Source: Lumbricus terrestris
Lineage: Eukaryota > Annelida > Clitellata > Crassiclitellata > Lumbricidae
Direction: 5' to 3'
Assembly (NCBI GenBank): GCA_949752735.1
Contig: OX457038.1
Span: 63,785,470-63,849,469 of the forward strand
DNA length: 64,000 nt
The position numbers were made by a program, and so were the translations under genes. How positions within the stretch are numbered: position 1 is the first letter of the stretch; each line of letters starts with the position of its first letter. Below, piece after piece: positions 1 through 11,888 of the stretch. Below the pieces are notes generated by a model. That model saw only the letters and a program-made list of their open reading frames with translations, did not search any database and was not told where the DNA came from.

Positions 1-735
1 AGTGGCGGAGTTAGTCATGGTCGACAGCCGTTTGTGCGATATCATAGGCTTGACTGTTGACTAATATACGCCTACGTTAAGAAGTTGTAGAGCAAGACAC
101 TCCAGGGCAAGAAAGGCAGGCAGAAGCTAATAAAGACACTCAACAGTTGAACAAACAATGCAAGGTAGTCAAGGTAAACAACATGAGGCAAGCCACGGCT
201 AGCCGAGGAATGCAGTGCGGTAAAAGGCATTGTTTAATTATTCTAGACGTCACGGGGGGAGGGAGTTCCCGCCCCAGAAATGAATTCCCCCCCCCCAGGA
301 AAAATCGCGAGGTGTTGTATAATGTAAATGCGCACCATTACGGTACCTCTCAGAAAAAACTAAACGTGTGAAAGTTCCTACCCCAGGAAATTTGTACTAA
401 ACACGCACGAAGACTTTATGCGGTCATCAGTTTTTTAGTGGCGAAAATGGTATATTTTTCTGGTATTTTGAGGAACCAATGACTAAAAAGGTCGTCAGAA
501 AATTGGGAGATCACATGGAGTTGCCGGAGGCTGCTCGAGCGACCGGTTGCCGTCCGCCTAAAAGTCCACCTAAAAAGCTTGATTGAACACTGGAAAAAGG
601 CAATCATCAATGGACATATTTACTGCAGAGTATCGGTATAGGTACTCTACGGTAGCTTTGCGTTATGCCGATCATTTTAGGTAACCACGGTAAGGTGCTG
701 GATATGGTTCGGCGACTGGAGCAGCTAGAAATATG
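1..735. other. no gene recognised
   Basis: No coding exon, RNA gene or clear repeat boundary is visible. The stretch at about 410-520 resembles, in decayed form, the 'gactaaaaaaggtcgtcag' motif seen again near 17700, 41935, 46420 and 49080, so part of it is probably an old MITE relative. Short open frames here have no recognisable domain. Confidence 0.4.
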
Positions 736-739
736 TCCT

Positions 740-1711
740 TAATACTGGTATCAAAATTGATAGCAAAGAAATTACCCAAGTCGCTAATACAAAATTTCTA
801 GGTGTTTATGTCGATGAACACTTGACTTTCAATGACCATGTTTCAATAATAGCCAAAAAAGTTGCTAAAAATGTTGGAATCATCTACCGGATTCGACATG
901 TGCTACAGAGACCTATCCTGATCAACCTGTATTGTATAACACTTTCATTCTTCCTTACTTCTCCTACTGCAATATTATCTGGGCCTCAAACTATCACTCT
1001 CACTTGACCAGACTAATAATTTATAATTCAGAAGCGTATTGTTCGGATAATTTGTGGTCTTAAATATAATGAAAGTACCTCTACATGCTTTAGAAAACTT
1101 AGAATATTGTCATTGTCAAATATAAATGAGTTGCAGATTGGGACATTTATGTATAGATTTAAACATAAGCTATTACCAGAATCGTTTACTAAATACTTTC
1201 ATTGTAATATGGATGTTCACAGTCACTACACCAGAGCCTGTAATAAATACCATAAAGATTTTGCACGTACTAAAACTAGGCAGTGTTGTATCTCCTATCG
1301 TGGACCCTGGGTGTGGAATCCTTTACCTGTTTCTTTGACTAATGTGCCTACTGTAGGAATATTTAAAAAAAGAATTTAAACAGCATCTAATTGGGTTGGA
1401 ATGAAGAAATCTATGCAATATGCTGATATACATGTACATGTACCTTTGAAGATATTTTGGTTGCTGCTTGCTCATCTTTGCTACCTACTTAAATTAAGTG
1501 AAATTTCAAAATGGGTTCCCTGGCAGCGGAACATTGTTGCTCCTTTAGGGATGACCCTTTGACACCGAGAAGAATGCTTGCGGGTAGACACTGTCTTTGT
1601 TTGTTTTCTTTTTAATTTTTGTTTGAAAACTGCTTTAATCTATTGCTGCTGTGATGCTCTGTTGTTGCTGGTGTCAAATAAAAAGTCTTGAGTTCAATTG
1701 AGTTGAGTTGA
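740..1711 (+). mobile_element. 5'-truncated CR1/L2-type LINE, RT C-terminal fragment
   Basis: Broken frames (822-1007, 1107-1379) match the C-terminal third of the reverse transcriptase ORF at 5965-7704: the TKFLGVYVDEHLTFNDHV-like block after the RT core, then a WNPLPVSL-like block near the end. Stops and frame changes make it non-functional. It ends in AATAAA followed by a TTGAG-type tail at about 1680-1711, the usual 3' signature of this LINE group. It abuts the coiled-coil exon remnant directly. Confidence 0.75.
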
Positions 1712-1713
1712 AA

Positions 1714-1864
1714 GGCGAACGGAGATGGAAGGTCAGCGACTCTACAAAAACAGAATCGACTGACTGTCAAAAAGAACCGGCTGAAACGGGACATCGAGAC
1801 CGCTAAGAAAGATCTTGAACTGCCGAAGAACAACGAGGTCGAGCTGACGGACGGCTGAACGAGG
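1714..1864 (+). pseudogene. coiled-coil exon remnant, 5' part (split by transposon)
   Basis: The frame starting at about 1714 reads a lysine/glutamate-rich helix (KKNRLKRDIETAKKDLEL) typical of a coiled coil. It is interrupted at the CCGG site (1865-1868) by a 15.35-kb insertion. Joining across the insertion with a single CCGG restores the local frame (...NEAGVELEEEE...). A one-base frame change near 1850 and a stop in the 3' part show the exon was damaged independently of the insertion. It is paralogous to the coiled-coil exon at 62734-63039. The LINE fragment immediately upstream hides the true 5' exon border. Confidence 0.6.
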
Positions 1865-2599
1865 CCGGTGTGGCATGAAGTCATGTCCGGCATGAAATAT
1901 TGTCCGGCTCCGCCCACTTCCGTTGTCAAGACAGTATTTCATACGGTAAGTATGAAATCTTGTCCGGCATGAAATCATGTCCGGGTCCGGCCACTTTCGT
2001 TGTGGAAACAGTATTTACTATTACAAACGTGAGATATTGTCCGCGTTGGAGTTTTGTCTCAACGTAATATCAATAAGATATGCGAAATAATATGTTTGTT
2101 GAAGCAGATGAGAAAACAATGGTGTGAGAAGCGGAATCATGGTTTTAATGCTCGCATCTTGTAGTCGGGGTCACGATGGGGCTAGTTCTATTTTTAGACG
2201 GAAATTCCCATCGTGGAACGGGACGAACGGGCGATATGTTGAGACGTACTGGTATGTAAACAAAGTCTTAAGAGTTGAACAAAAATACGAAATTTAGGCT
2301 TTCATTTATTGATATCTATCTTTTGTTGTCTACTCCAGTCATCGAGACAAAGCAAAAGAACTTTTGGCCAACACAAATACCTCAGCGGAGTTAGCAGCGT
2401 TAGGTTTTGGTCTGTTTATTTTCCCGTTACATAGCGGTCATTATTGGAAGATGCTTAGTTTTTACATATCACAATTTGCCCTGTTGGCGCTGCATCCTGG
2501 TTCAAGCTCCATCCTACCTGTGTGAGCTTTTTACCCCGTCTCCGTTTCGGAAAATAGAAAAAGTAAACAGTCCAACGCCCAGAAACCCTGCGGCATATT

Positions 2600-2905
2600 C
2601 GTATTCATATTCGTATTCCGTTTCTCTGGGCCGTCGTTCGCTGCGGTCAGCTGCCCGCGGTGATTACCTTGTCCCTTTTGTCGTACCGCTACTATGCAGC
2701 GAAGAACATTTTCCGTGGTGGGTCCAGCTATCTGGAATGGCCTCCCTGCGGCTCTCCGCTCACTTCCCCGTGACTCTGCTGGCTCTTTTTATCGTCTTCT
2801 CAAGAGTTTTCTTTTTGACCAGGCCTGGGTTGGGAGCGCCTCTAAGTAGCGATCTTGAAGGGGCGCTATATAAATTTATGTGATTGATTGATTGATTGAA
2901 TAATA
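2600..2905 (+). mobile_element. CR1-type LINE 3' end fragment
   Basis: Decayed C-terminal RT coding (RRSLRSA..., ...GLGAPLS...), then the family signature gggagcgcctct...gaaggggcgctatataaa and a (TGAT)n tail at 2880-2898. The same 3' signature ends the CR1 copies at 8345-8422, 58454-58612 and 61990-62062. Strongly 5'-truncated and non-coding. Confidence 0.7.
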
Positions 2906-3140
2906 ATAATAACAACTATATTATAATAATACCCAATGCAATTCAAGACAGGTAGGCCTATACTGTGTGTGTGGCGCCTCGGCGTGTGAACACTGGTCAG
3001 CCACGTTGGTGCTTATTATTCGTTTTTTCTTAGTCTCTGGTTCTAACTTTTCGATTAGAAGTTGACCTATAGTTTTGTTTTCGTCTCTGGTGTTTATCAT
3101 TTGATTTCGGATTATTTTCAACTCTTCTGAAGGATTATTT

Positions 3141-5926
3141 TTGCGCGGTTTTGTTGCGAGTTTGTACCGTAACATGTCTGCGCCTTCTGTGTACACCATA
3201 GTGTACACCGCTGACCTAATTAGGTCGTTCAACACAAGCCTGTCGCCGCCTCATCGGTCGACTCGTAAGACATTGTTCAGCCTTGGATTATGGCGCCCAG
3301 CTTATCTTCGGTCCTTTCCGTGCCCGTCTTCGGCTTCTAGTCGCTTGGAGCCCTGCTCGGAACCGTGCTCGGAACCCTGCCGTCCTCCGCCTTCGCCTTC
3401 GTCGGCTATTCGTCTTGCAACCCTAAATGTACGTTCTTTGAAACATAAATACGTGCCGACGGCGGATATGATCATGGCCAATGACTTGGATGTTTTGGTC
3501 GTGGTCGAGTCTTGGCATGTTTCTTCCTCTGATGTTGCTGCTCGTCGTGCTGCTCCGCCTGGCTTCCAGTTCATCGATCGTCCGAGGGCAGACGACACCG
3601 GTGATGCCGTCGGAGGAGGTGGGCTGATCGTTTACCACCGCAGCGAATTAAGGGCGAAGAGGATCGAGTTGGCCAGGACCCCGTCGACCTTCGAGGCCCT
3701 CGCGGTCTCCCTGTCATCCAAGCGTGGTCCAACTACGCTCCTGGCCATATACCGCCCTGGATCCTCACCTCCGCCGTCGGCGTTCTTCGAAGAGCTCCTG
3801 GCTCTGCTGGAACAATTTGCGCTCCACAACGCGCAGCTGGTTCTCACCGGGGACCTCAATCTACATCTAGAGGACTCGTCGCTCTCGCAATCCATGGATT
3901 TTGCTGCGGTCTTGGAACAGTTCGGGCTCAAGTAACATGTCGCTGAACCCACTCACTTGCTGGGTGGGTGGCTTGACGTCATTGTCACAAGAGATGACTG
4001 TCAGGTGTCAGATGTGACCGTCTTTCCTCCCGTTCTCTCCGACCACGGTCTCGTCGTCGCGTCAATACCCTTCATCTACGAACCTCTTCTCCTCGCCGTT
4101 CGTCAGATTCGCCATTGGAAAAGTCTTGACCGTTCTGTATTCCGCTCAGCACTCCGAGCTCATCCTCTCTTCGCTAGGCCTCAATCGTCTACCGGGCTCT
4201 CTACGTCAGAGCTGTTCAGCTCTTATGAGACTGCGTTGTCTGGTCTCCTAGACACCTTTCTACCTAAGCGCAACGTCCAGTCGCGCTACCGTCCATCTTC
4301 TCCGTGGTTTGATGCAGAGGGCCGGAAGCTCCGACGGCAGGCAAGAAGACTTGAGAGAGTCTGGATAAGAACGCGTTCTCCTGCTGATCGAGCCTCCTGG
4401 GTCCGCTTCGTAAGAGAAATGCATACCTCGTACCGTGCCAGAGAACGCGAATACTGGGAGACCATCATCACTCGCCAGTCTAAGGAGCCGAAGAGACTCT
4501 GGACCACTTTCAACAGCCTGCTGGGCCGTTCGAGAGGTGGTCGGCAGTCGGAGTCTCCTCCGCCGTTCTCTGCGGAGGTGTTCTTGGAACGATTCTCCGC
4601 CAAGATTTCGTCCATTCGGAGTTCCACCGCCGAATCGCCACCGCCTACGTTCTCTACCACCGAGCATCGGCTTTCTGCACTCCAGGAGATTTCTAGTGAG
4701 GAGCTGCGTCGACTCATCCTTTCTGCCACTGCCAAGACGTGTGAGCTGGATCCTGTGCCAACATTCTTGGTTCAGGAACTGATTGACGACCTCCTCCCAT
4801 TCCTCACTATCCTGTGCAACTCCTCGATCCGTGAGGCGTGTCTTCCAGCCTCGCAGAAACGCTCCGTTCTTCTACCTGTTTTGAAGCGTGACGGTCTGGA
4901 TCAAACTGATCCAGCAAACTATCGTCCAATTGCTAATGTTACATTTCTGTCTAAGATACTGGAACGCATTGTTGCCAACCAGCTGATTATTTATTTGGAT
5001 ATAAATGAATTGATTCCGTCGCAGCAGTCGGGTTTCCGTCGGAATCATTCCACGGAGACTCTCCTGCTACGAATTTTGTCTGACTTCTATGGCGCAGTTG
5101 ACCGTGGTCAAGTTACTTTTCTTGCTCTCTTTGACGTAAGCTCTGCCTTTGACTCTGTGGACCACTCAATTCTCCTGCAGCGCCGCTCCACTTCTTTCGG
5201 CTTAGTGGACCAGCCTCTTGATTGGCTTAAGTCCTTCCTATCTGACCGCTCAAACTGTGTAGTTCTTGGGTCGTCCAGATCTGCTTGGGTCCCTGCCCTT
5301 CTTGGGGTGCCCCAGGGTTTGTCTTGGGTCCGCTGCTGTATCTTCTCTATACTGCTGATATCTGCTCCTTACTATCATCTCAAGGGCTTCTGCACCAGCT
5401 ATTTGCTGATGATGTGCAAGCCTACATCCATACCTATTCGGCTGATGCGGTGGCCGCTGTCAGCCAGATGTGTAGGAAAATGGATGTCCTCTCTCTCTGT
5501 ATGGCCTCCAATCGGCTACTCTTAAATCCATCCAAAACACAGTTTATTTGGTTGGGTGGCCGTAGGCAACTCCAGGGTATTGACCTCTCCCAACTTGCTC
5601 TGCTCTTTCCTCATATCTCCTTTTCCCTCACAGTTCGTGACCTGGGACTCACCCTCGATTCTGAACTCACTCTGTCCCAGCATGTGAACTTGGTGGCGCG
5701 GAGTGCCTATTACCAGCTTCGTCAGCTCCGAGTGGTCTCCCGCTCTCTTTCACATGATGCAGTCGTCGTCCTTGTCCACGCCTTCGTTACAAGTCGAATT
5801 GACAACTGTTGTTCCCTACTTGCTGGTCTTCCCCTTGGAGTTCTGGGGCGACTTGATCGCGTCTTGCGCTCAGCTGCTCGCCTTGTTGGGCGGCTTCCTA
5901 AATTTGCTCCTGTCTCTGCCTATATG
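3141..5926 (+). pseudogene. CR1-family endonuclease-reverse transcriptase, 5' part
   Basis: An APE-type endonuclease lies at about 3405-4080 (LATLNVRSLKHK, VVVESWH, LAIYRPGS, TGDLNLHLED, SDHGLVV). It is followed by the reverse transcriptase (NYRPIANVTFLSKILERI, SGFRRNHSTETLL, LFDVSSAFDSVDHSILL, VPQG, FADDVQAY). This enzyme nicks target DNA and copies its RNA by target-primed reverse transcription. Defects: an in-frame stop at 3933-3935, a one-base deletion near 5318 just after VPQG (frame moves from the 3957-5525 frame to the 5285-5959 frame), and interruption at about 5926 by another LINE. The C-terminus resumes at 8010. The 5' UTR border is not clear. Confidence 0.85.
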
Positions 5927-8009
5927 AAAAGAAAACTTGGACCCTCATTCGAAGTATAATTAAAATGGATGAACAACATATTAAAATTGAAGCACTTAAA
6001 ATCAATGGAATAAGAAATGATGACCCTAAAATGATGGCTAATACTTTTAATAATCTTTTCTCCGACATCGCTCATAATCTTGCCAAACAAATTCCCGCTC
6101 CTAAATCTCCTTTTAACAAGTACCTTGACCCGCCACTTCCTTATTCTTTTGGCTTGGTTCCTACTTCACCCGAGGAACTAAATAACTTGAGCCACTTGAT
6201 CCACGACAGTCACAGCCGTGGCGTTGATGATATCGACCCCCATATTGCTAATTCTTGCATTTCTCCTATCGCAATCCAACTAGCTGAAATAATTAATTGC
6301 TCCCTTATCACTGGAGTTGTACCTGATGCTATAAAAATTGCAAAAATAGTCCCTATTTTTAAAAAGGGTGACAGGGAGAACCCTTCTAACTATAGGCCCA
6401 TATCCATTCTTCCTTTTTTTGCCAAGTACTTTGAAAAAATAATGCATGATAGGCTCAATAAATATGTAGAAAAATCTCATATTATTTTTCCATACCAATA
6501 TGGCTTTCAATCTGGTCGATCTACTTTTATGCCTTTAATTGATATGTATGATAAAATTTCTAAGGCCTTTGAAAACAATGAATATTCTATTGGTATCTTC
6601 TTCGATTTAGCAAAGGCCTTTGATACTGTGAATCATGAGATCCTATTAAAAAAATTAGCTAATTATGGCATTAGAGGCGTCCAATTAGCTTGGTTTGCCA
6701 GTTATCTTGAAAGACGTCTCCAGTGCGTTTCCTGCAATGGAGCTCTCTCAGACTTAAGAATTGTTAGATATGGAGTACCCCAAGGTTCTAATCTCGGACC
6801 CTTGCTTTTTCTTCTATACATTAATGACTTGCCTAATATATCTCCTACTCTTTCATTCATCCTCTTTGCTGACGATACAAATGTTTTTCACTCTCATAAA
6901 TCCTACCAGAGTCTAATACAAACAGTAAACAATGAGCTTGTCTTCATTGCCGAATGGTTCTCTGCTAATAGACTCTCCTTAAACATAGATAAAACTAACT
7001 TTATGCTATTTCGAACTAATAAAAAGATGTGCCCCCAGAATGAATTGCAACTGTCTATTAACGATACCTCCATAACGCAGGTTAGCTCCACTAAATTTCT
7101 TGGTGTGCACATAGATCAACACCTCACATGGAATGATCATATTAAATATATCTCTGCCAAGGTTGCAAAAAGTGTTGGTATCCTTCGTCGAACCTCCCAT
7201 ATACTCCCCCCCGCTATTCGTGTTAAATTGTACTACTCATTAATATATCCTTATCTCTCATACTGTAATTTAGTTTGGGCATCTACATATAAATCCAGGC
7301 TCAATAAATTAGTACTTCTCCAAAAACGTGCAATACGTATCATAGCTGGAGTTAAGCCTTTTATTCACTCAAGTCCTTTATTTCAATCATTAAATTTATT
7401 AAAATTTCACCAAATAATGACTTTTCAGATAGGAATCTTTATGTATCGGTTCACCCATGATCTTCTTCCCCTTAACTTTGCAGGGTACTTCCAAAAAGGT
7501 TCTGAAATACACAACTATTCTACTAGGAACTCCTCTCATTATCGAGCCATATCCGCTCGTTTAAATTCAAGAAGATTCCATATTAAATATACTGGACCAG
7601 GTATATGGAACTCGTTTCCTAATCATGTTCAACAAGCTTCCAGTTTACAAAGGGCAAAGACACTATTGCGCAACTATTTGGTTAATGACTGCAAAGACAT
7701 TTAACCTTGTAGGCACTGATTTTATTTTATTTGATTTTATTATTGTTTTTGTGTTTGTTTTTGCGTTCTTAGTTAAGTTTACTACATTAATTTTCATCTT
7801 ATCCTGTTCTTTCTTGCCTATTGTTCAATTCATTATGTCAACCGTCTAGCCATCTGTTAAAATTGATAAGTAATTAGGTGTCCCTGTTAGCGGGATATTC
7901 ATCCCTTAGGGCCTTCCTTGTTGCCATCCGATTATGTGAAGCATGTTATACTATGTCTATTGTGTATGTTGATGGTTGGTTACAATAAATGAATTGAATT
8001 GAATTGAAT
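5927..8009 (+). mobile_element. nested 5'-truncated CR1/L2-type LINE
   Basis: Inserted in the same orientation inside the older CR1 copy: the host frame breaks after ...SAYM at 5926 and resumes with RDVLHWLP at 8010. The inserted copy begins abruptly within RT-upstream coding (TWTLIRSII), lacks the endonuclease, and ends in AATAAATGAATTGAATTGAA (7983-8009). A short ATATG shared by both junctions may be the target duplication. The 3' region 7705-7980 is untranslated. Confidence 0.85.
5965..7704 (+). CDS. reverse transcriptase, uninterrupted 579-codon frame, N-terminally truncated
   Basis: The RT core is intact: NYRPISILPFFAKYFEKI, QYGFQSGRSTFMPL, FFDLAKAFDTVNHEIL, YGVPQGSNLGPLLFLLYINDL and LFADDTNVF, with the catalytic Asp pair in FADD. 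The C-terminal LINE domain (TKFLGVHIDQHLTWNDHI, GPGIWNSFP) follows. The endonuclease is missing because of 5' truncation. The first ATG at 5965 lies within a frame that is open back to the junction, so it is not a genuine start. No stops in 1.7 kb suggests a young insertion, but the copy cannot be autonomous. Confidence 0.85.
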   Translation: MDEQHIKIEALKINGIRNDDPKMMANTFNNLFSDIAHNLAKQIPAPKSPFNKYLDPPLPYSFGLVPTSPEELNNLSHLIHDSHSRGVDDIDPHIANSCISPIAIQLAEIINCSLITGVVPDAIKIAKIVPIFKKGDRENPSNYRPISILPFFAKYFEKIMHDRLNKYVEKSHIIFPYQYGFQSGRSTFMPLIDMYDKISKAFENNEYSIGIFFDLAKAFDTVNHEILLKKLANYGIRGVQLAWFASYLERRLQCVSCNGALSDLRIVRYGVPQGSNLGPLLFLLYINDLPNISPTLSFILFADDTNVFHSHKSYQSLIQTVNNELVFIAEWFSANRLSLNIDKTNFMLFRTNKKMCPQNELQLSINDTSITQVSSTKFLGVHIDQHLTWNDHIKYISAKVAKSVGILRRTSHILPPAIRVKLYYSLIYPYLSYCNLVWASTYKSRLNKLVLLQKRAIRIIAGVKPFIHSSPLFQSLNLLKFHQIMTFQIGIFMYRFTHDLLPLNFAGYFQKGSEIHNYSTRNSSHYRAISARLNSRRFHIKYTGPGIWNSFPNHVQQASSLQRAKTLLRNYLVNDCKDI

Positions 8010-8422
8010 ATGCGTGATGTGCTGCACTGGTTGCCTATGTCCCAGCGGATCTCATACCGCATTGCCGCTGTAGTCTCTCGCTGTGTCCTTGGCTGTGCTC
8101 CGTCATACTTGCGTGATCTTTGCTGTCCAGTCTCTGACGTTGCAGCGCGTCGTGTACTTCGCTCTTCGTCTGGGGGTGAGCTTCTGGTCCCGCGGGCTCG
8201 ATTGACTATTAAGCAGCGCCGTGCTTTCTCAGTCGTGGGGCCTACTGTCTGGAACGACCTCCCGGTCACGCTTCGCTCTCTACTTGTGTTCCATCCGGCT
8301 AGGTTCTACAAGTCGCTCAAGTCCTTTTTCTTTGTTCGTGGTTGGGCTGGGAGCGCCTCTGAGTAGTTTCTTGAAGGGGCGCTATATAAATGCTCTGAAT
8401 GAATGAATGAATGAATGAATAA
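8010..8422 (+). pseudogene. CR1-family RT C-terminus and 3' tail (resumes after nested LINE)
   Basis: The frame 8010-8366 continues the RT begun at 3141: MRDVLHWLPMSQRISYRI, FSVVGPTVWNDLPVTL, ending GWAGSASE. It is followed by the family 3' signature (gggagcgcctctgagtag, gaaggggcgctatataaatg) and a (GAAT)n tail to 8422. These tail blocks are shared with the tRNA-derived SINEs in this window. Confidence 0.85.
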
Positions 8423-8968
8423 TGTAGCGGAATCCATATATACGTACGTAGTTCACTACTTTCAATTTTCCTTTTTGTCATGACAGGCATATACACGTTT
8501 ACTTTAGGTTCACTCTAGCCGACTTGTAGGCTTACGCTGTTGACAAATATTGATGATGTTCGTAAATGTTAACTTATAGGTCTACCATAGATAATAGATT
8601 CGATTTTATCTGACTTTAATAGACTACTAATTTTATAACTTCATCCAAAAGGAAAAAATTCCGAAAGCGCAGCAAATTGCTTCCGTTTGCTATCATACTT
8701 TAAGTACTTAAAACATAATTTTTCGGTAGTATCGGAAATCATAGGCCTACATAATTACACCTCGTAGCCTATCTTAGTCATTGATCTACATTTTTTATAC
8801 TATTATCTGTGTCTATACTGTGGTCTAATTATATAGCCTAGTTCGATGACCTCAGTACGTCGTGTAATTATCTTGAATATTTTGTGTCTTTCCCGGACAA
8901 GATTTCATGATGCTTTAGCTTGACAGTACTGTTGCTATCTGATGTCATCGGTCACATGAACCAATATA
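8423..8968. other. interior of the CCGG-flanked element, no gene
   Basis: AT-rich, no coding. At about 8895-8910 the words cggacaagatttcatg repeat the subterminal word of the enclosing element, and at 8940-8965 tgatgtcatcggtcacatgaacc resembles DNA just inside the right end of the element at 18389-19820 (19750-19775). Confidence 0.4.
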
Positions 8969-9825
8969 GGTCAGTTAATTAAGTTCTAAACGTGGAAGTT
9001 TTTTATGAAAAGCAAATTTTTACACGAAAAGTTTCTAAATAAGGTAGAGAATATGTGGTAGAAACCCTAATAATTTGCGACATGGGGAAATAGTGAAAAT
9101 TTCGAATTTACTAATAGCGCAGACGACCGGCAGTTGACGGGTTTGTTTACATTGGAAGAAATACCGGAAAATACAATTTTTCTGTTGTAAAGCTTAGTCG
9201 ATCTAATAATTTTGGCTAAATTTGGATTCTAATGTAAGAGATAGAGGATTTGGATGATTATATATTGTCTGAGCGCTGTCTATTTATTGCTTAGACGAAA
9301 ATTAAACCATGTATTTATGTCGGTTTGACTGTAGGCTATAATTGTTATACATGTGGGGGCATATCATTACACCATACTTCATAAATTATAGGCATCAATA
9401 ACAATGTTGACCGCCTCTGGAGAGTATGTTCGTTAATGTTACACTATATTTAAATTTCGTACAAGCAGCATTGCTAAAATTAACGCAAGAGGACGAGATT
9501 TTTTGACGCATCATGTTTTGAATAATATGTATGCAGATTGCAATTATGCATTTCACCCATGCTCCAGTAAATTTCACACATCAGCATCATCATCTTTATA
9601 ATCATCATCAGTTATGCTTGTCCAAGTTGATCATAAACAAAAAAGGTGTAAAAATTATTTGCATTATGCTGTATTTCCTTTTCAGTTTACCTTGAAACAA
9701 CTAAATACTTCACAATCAATTTTCTTCATACTTTGGGATAAAAACACTATGAATTTTTGCATTGTGTCTCTGCAAGAAAGGAATGATGCCAGGATTTTAA
9801 GTGATTGCAGTCTTTAATCCAAGTA

Positions 9826-10035
9826 ATTGTAATCGTACATTTATATAGCGCCACTTCAAGAGAACTCCTCAGAGGCGCTCCCGACCTGACACCTAACCAC
9901 AATCAAAGAGAATGGTTTTCAAACGCTTGCGGAAAAGGGGCAAAGAAATACAAAGAAGTTCATTGCGGAGACTAATAGGTAACTTATTCCAAAAAGACGG
10001 ACCAACCATAGCAAAGCTACTATGAAGCACAAGTG
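9826..10035 (-). mobile_element. CR1-type LINE 3' end, minus strand
   Basis: Read on the minus strand it encodes a decayed RT C-terminus (MVGPSFWNKLPISLRN...), then the family signature gcgctatataaatg at 9838-9852. The other arm of the inverted repeat lacks it (near 15830-15845), so it inserted after the arms formed. Confidence 0.75.
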
Positions 10036-11185
10036 TCGCACAAAAGAGCGGCAGGACTTTGTAAGATGAAGGGAAATTTTTCTTGCATGAAAATTGTTGC
10101 TAGAATCATTTATTATATTAAGAAAATAGATGTGCCGACATGAAGCTCCAGTTTCCAATTGTTCAATAAGTTTGTCTGAACTACTCAGCTTCAACAGACG
10201 TCCGTTTTGTGGAAATAAGATTGATTGTGCACAATGAAACATTATCCACATCGAGTGTCTGCAGTTTCAAAAGTTGAACTCATTTGTGGTTGAAAAAGCA
10301 TCTTCAGGAAACGTTGATGGAAGCATGTAGTCTATATGCTGATAGCCTAGCAGTCGAGGTTAAAGGAAGAATAATGGATCAAGGCTTTCAAGCAGTTGAT
10401 GCCATATATACTCATAAAATAAGGTGTGAAGCCACACACAAATATATTACACATCAAGTGTAGTGGATCCAGTATGTGAGCTACCCATGTTTTAGATAAA
10501 AACATTGGTATACCGTACACACAGTTGTTGAAAATGGAGTATGCACCTTCTTAACGAGCATCTGGAGAAACTGGTGAAGGAAGCCAATTTTTAACAAACA
10601 GCTAAGCTTTGGCTCCTTTTATGCATTTTGTTAGCATCATTTAATTGTTATCAGGAGTTGAGAGATCAGTTTCTTGGGAATTAGATGTACATGGAACGCA
10701 ACTTATGTTACCATTCATAAATTGTATGTTTTCTGGAACTTGTTTGGAACTGCACAGAGAAACTGTAATGTGTAGAACAAAGCGAGAATTTCCACAATTA
10801 TCTTGTAATTTAGATATTGGTAGCACTAAAAAATGCTTGTCGACATTGGATACGTATTTGAATGGCGCTTATTATACACAGTAAAACTGGCTTTCTGTAT
10901 TAGGAAATCCTTTGCCTGGCCAGTGGTATTTTAGTTTTGTTGTTTATAATTTTCTTAACAGGACAGCTGCTATACTGTTGTCAATCAGTATTATGTTAAC
11001 TTTTTACCTCAACAATATTCATGTCATGGCAACTTGGCAAGTTTGCTAATTCATGTAATTGATAAACTTTGTAACAAACACTGCAAAACATCATAATGAA
11101 ATTTTCAGTAAATATTGAAGACGATATTTTAACACTTCCATTCCATTTCTTCGTCACAGCTACTATCCGCTCTGATTGAGCTTCT

Positions 11186-11346
11186 GCTACATTAGTGGTG
11201 GCGTCGTTGCCTTGAAGCCGGAAGATTCGAGGATCGAATCCACCTCGCCGCGTAAGGACCTTGGGCAAGTCCTTCACTCACAATTGCTCAGCGCTTCGGC
11301 GTGAAACTCCGATGCAGTGTCCGCTCTGCATTCGGGAGCGCCTCTG

Positions 11347-11381
<35 letters not shown>

Positions 11382-11430
11382 AAGGGGCGCTATAACAAGT
11401 GCACATACAAACAAACAAATACAAACAAAC
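11186..11430 (+). mobile_element. tRNA-derived SINE with CR1-like 3' tail (5' truncated)
   Basis: The B-box region (gaggatcgaatcc) and body match the SINE at 18707-18935. The 3' part carries the CR1 tail gggagcgcctctgagtag...cttgaaggggcgctataa with a (GA)n expansion at 11350-11378, then an A-rich acaaac tail. A 17-bp inverted pair (11145-11161 / 11437-11453) brackets it. Confidence 0.8.
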
Positions 11431-11453
11431 CTCAGAAGCTGTGACGAAGAAAT

Positions 11454-11570
11454 AAGGAAGAGAGTTGGAAAAGCAACCGCAGCATTTGGAAGATTGGAGA
11501 AGATCTGGAAAACAAGTGGATGCAGCATGAGGGTCAAAATCCTATTGTACGAGTTGCATTGCCTGATGTG
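11454..11570 (+). pseudogene. LINE reverse transcriptase C-terminal fragment
   Basis: The frame reads RKRVGKATAAFGRLEKIWKT followed by a MRVKILLYE-like block. This is the post-RT segment seen in many LINEs just before their LLYGSETW-type motif, although that motif itself is lost here. The matching place in the opposite arm (14690-14852) keeps a different piece of the same kind of C-terminus, so one LINE was probably present before the arms separated. Confidence 0.5.
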
Positions 11571-11888
11571 CAGAACTGCACGTAAAGGACTGATGATGAT
11601 GATGATTGTGAAGAGGCAGCAGACACCTATGGGCACTGAGCCCATGGTTTATGTTGATGATGATAATGAGAAACGATGACGGCGTTTGATAAAACTGCAA
11701 AAAAACTTTCAGTCTAGAGGCTGTTGTCCTGCCTGATGGAGAAAAACAGTTTTCTTCAGATCACATGTGTTCATTTCAATCAACGATGTCATTTTACCAT
11801 AGTCGTAGACTATAATGTCTTTGATTTTACTACATAATTACATCAGCTGATTCTGCTATGGTCTGAAGTGCAGCCACAGTAGTTGTAG

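Larger units (their letters stand above)
8969..11888 (+). repeat. large inverted repeat, left arm
   Basis: Matches the reverse complement of 14344-17166 over nearly its whole length, for example the block at 9361-9470 against 16200-16310 and the block at 10880-11130 against 14865-15080. Divergence is moderate, with private insertions in each arm (a CR1 piece at 9826-10035 and a SINE at 11186-11430 here; a CCGG element at 16553-17004 in the other arm). The spacer is about 2.5 kb. No intact coding is visible. Confidence 0.85.

Noticed and set aside
147..371. 74-codon frame near the window start
   Set aside because: No domain, runs through homopolymer C tracts, no splice or promoter context.
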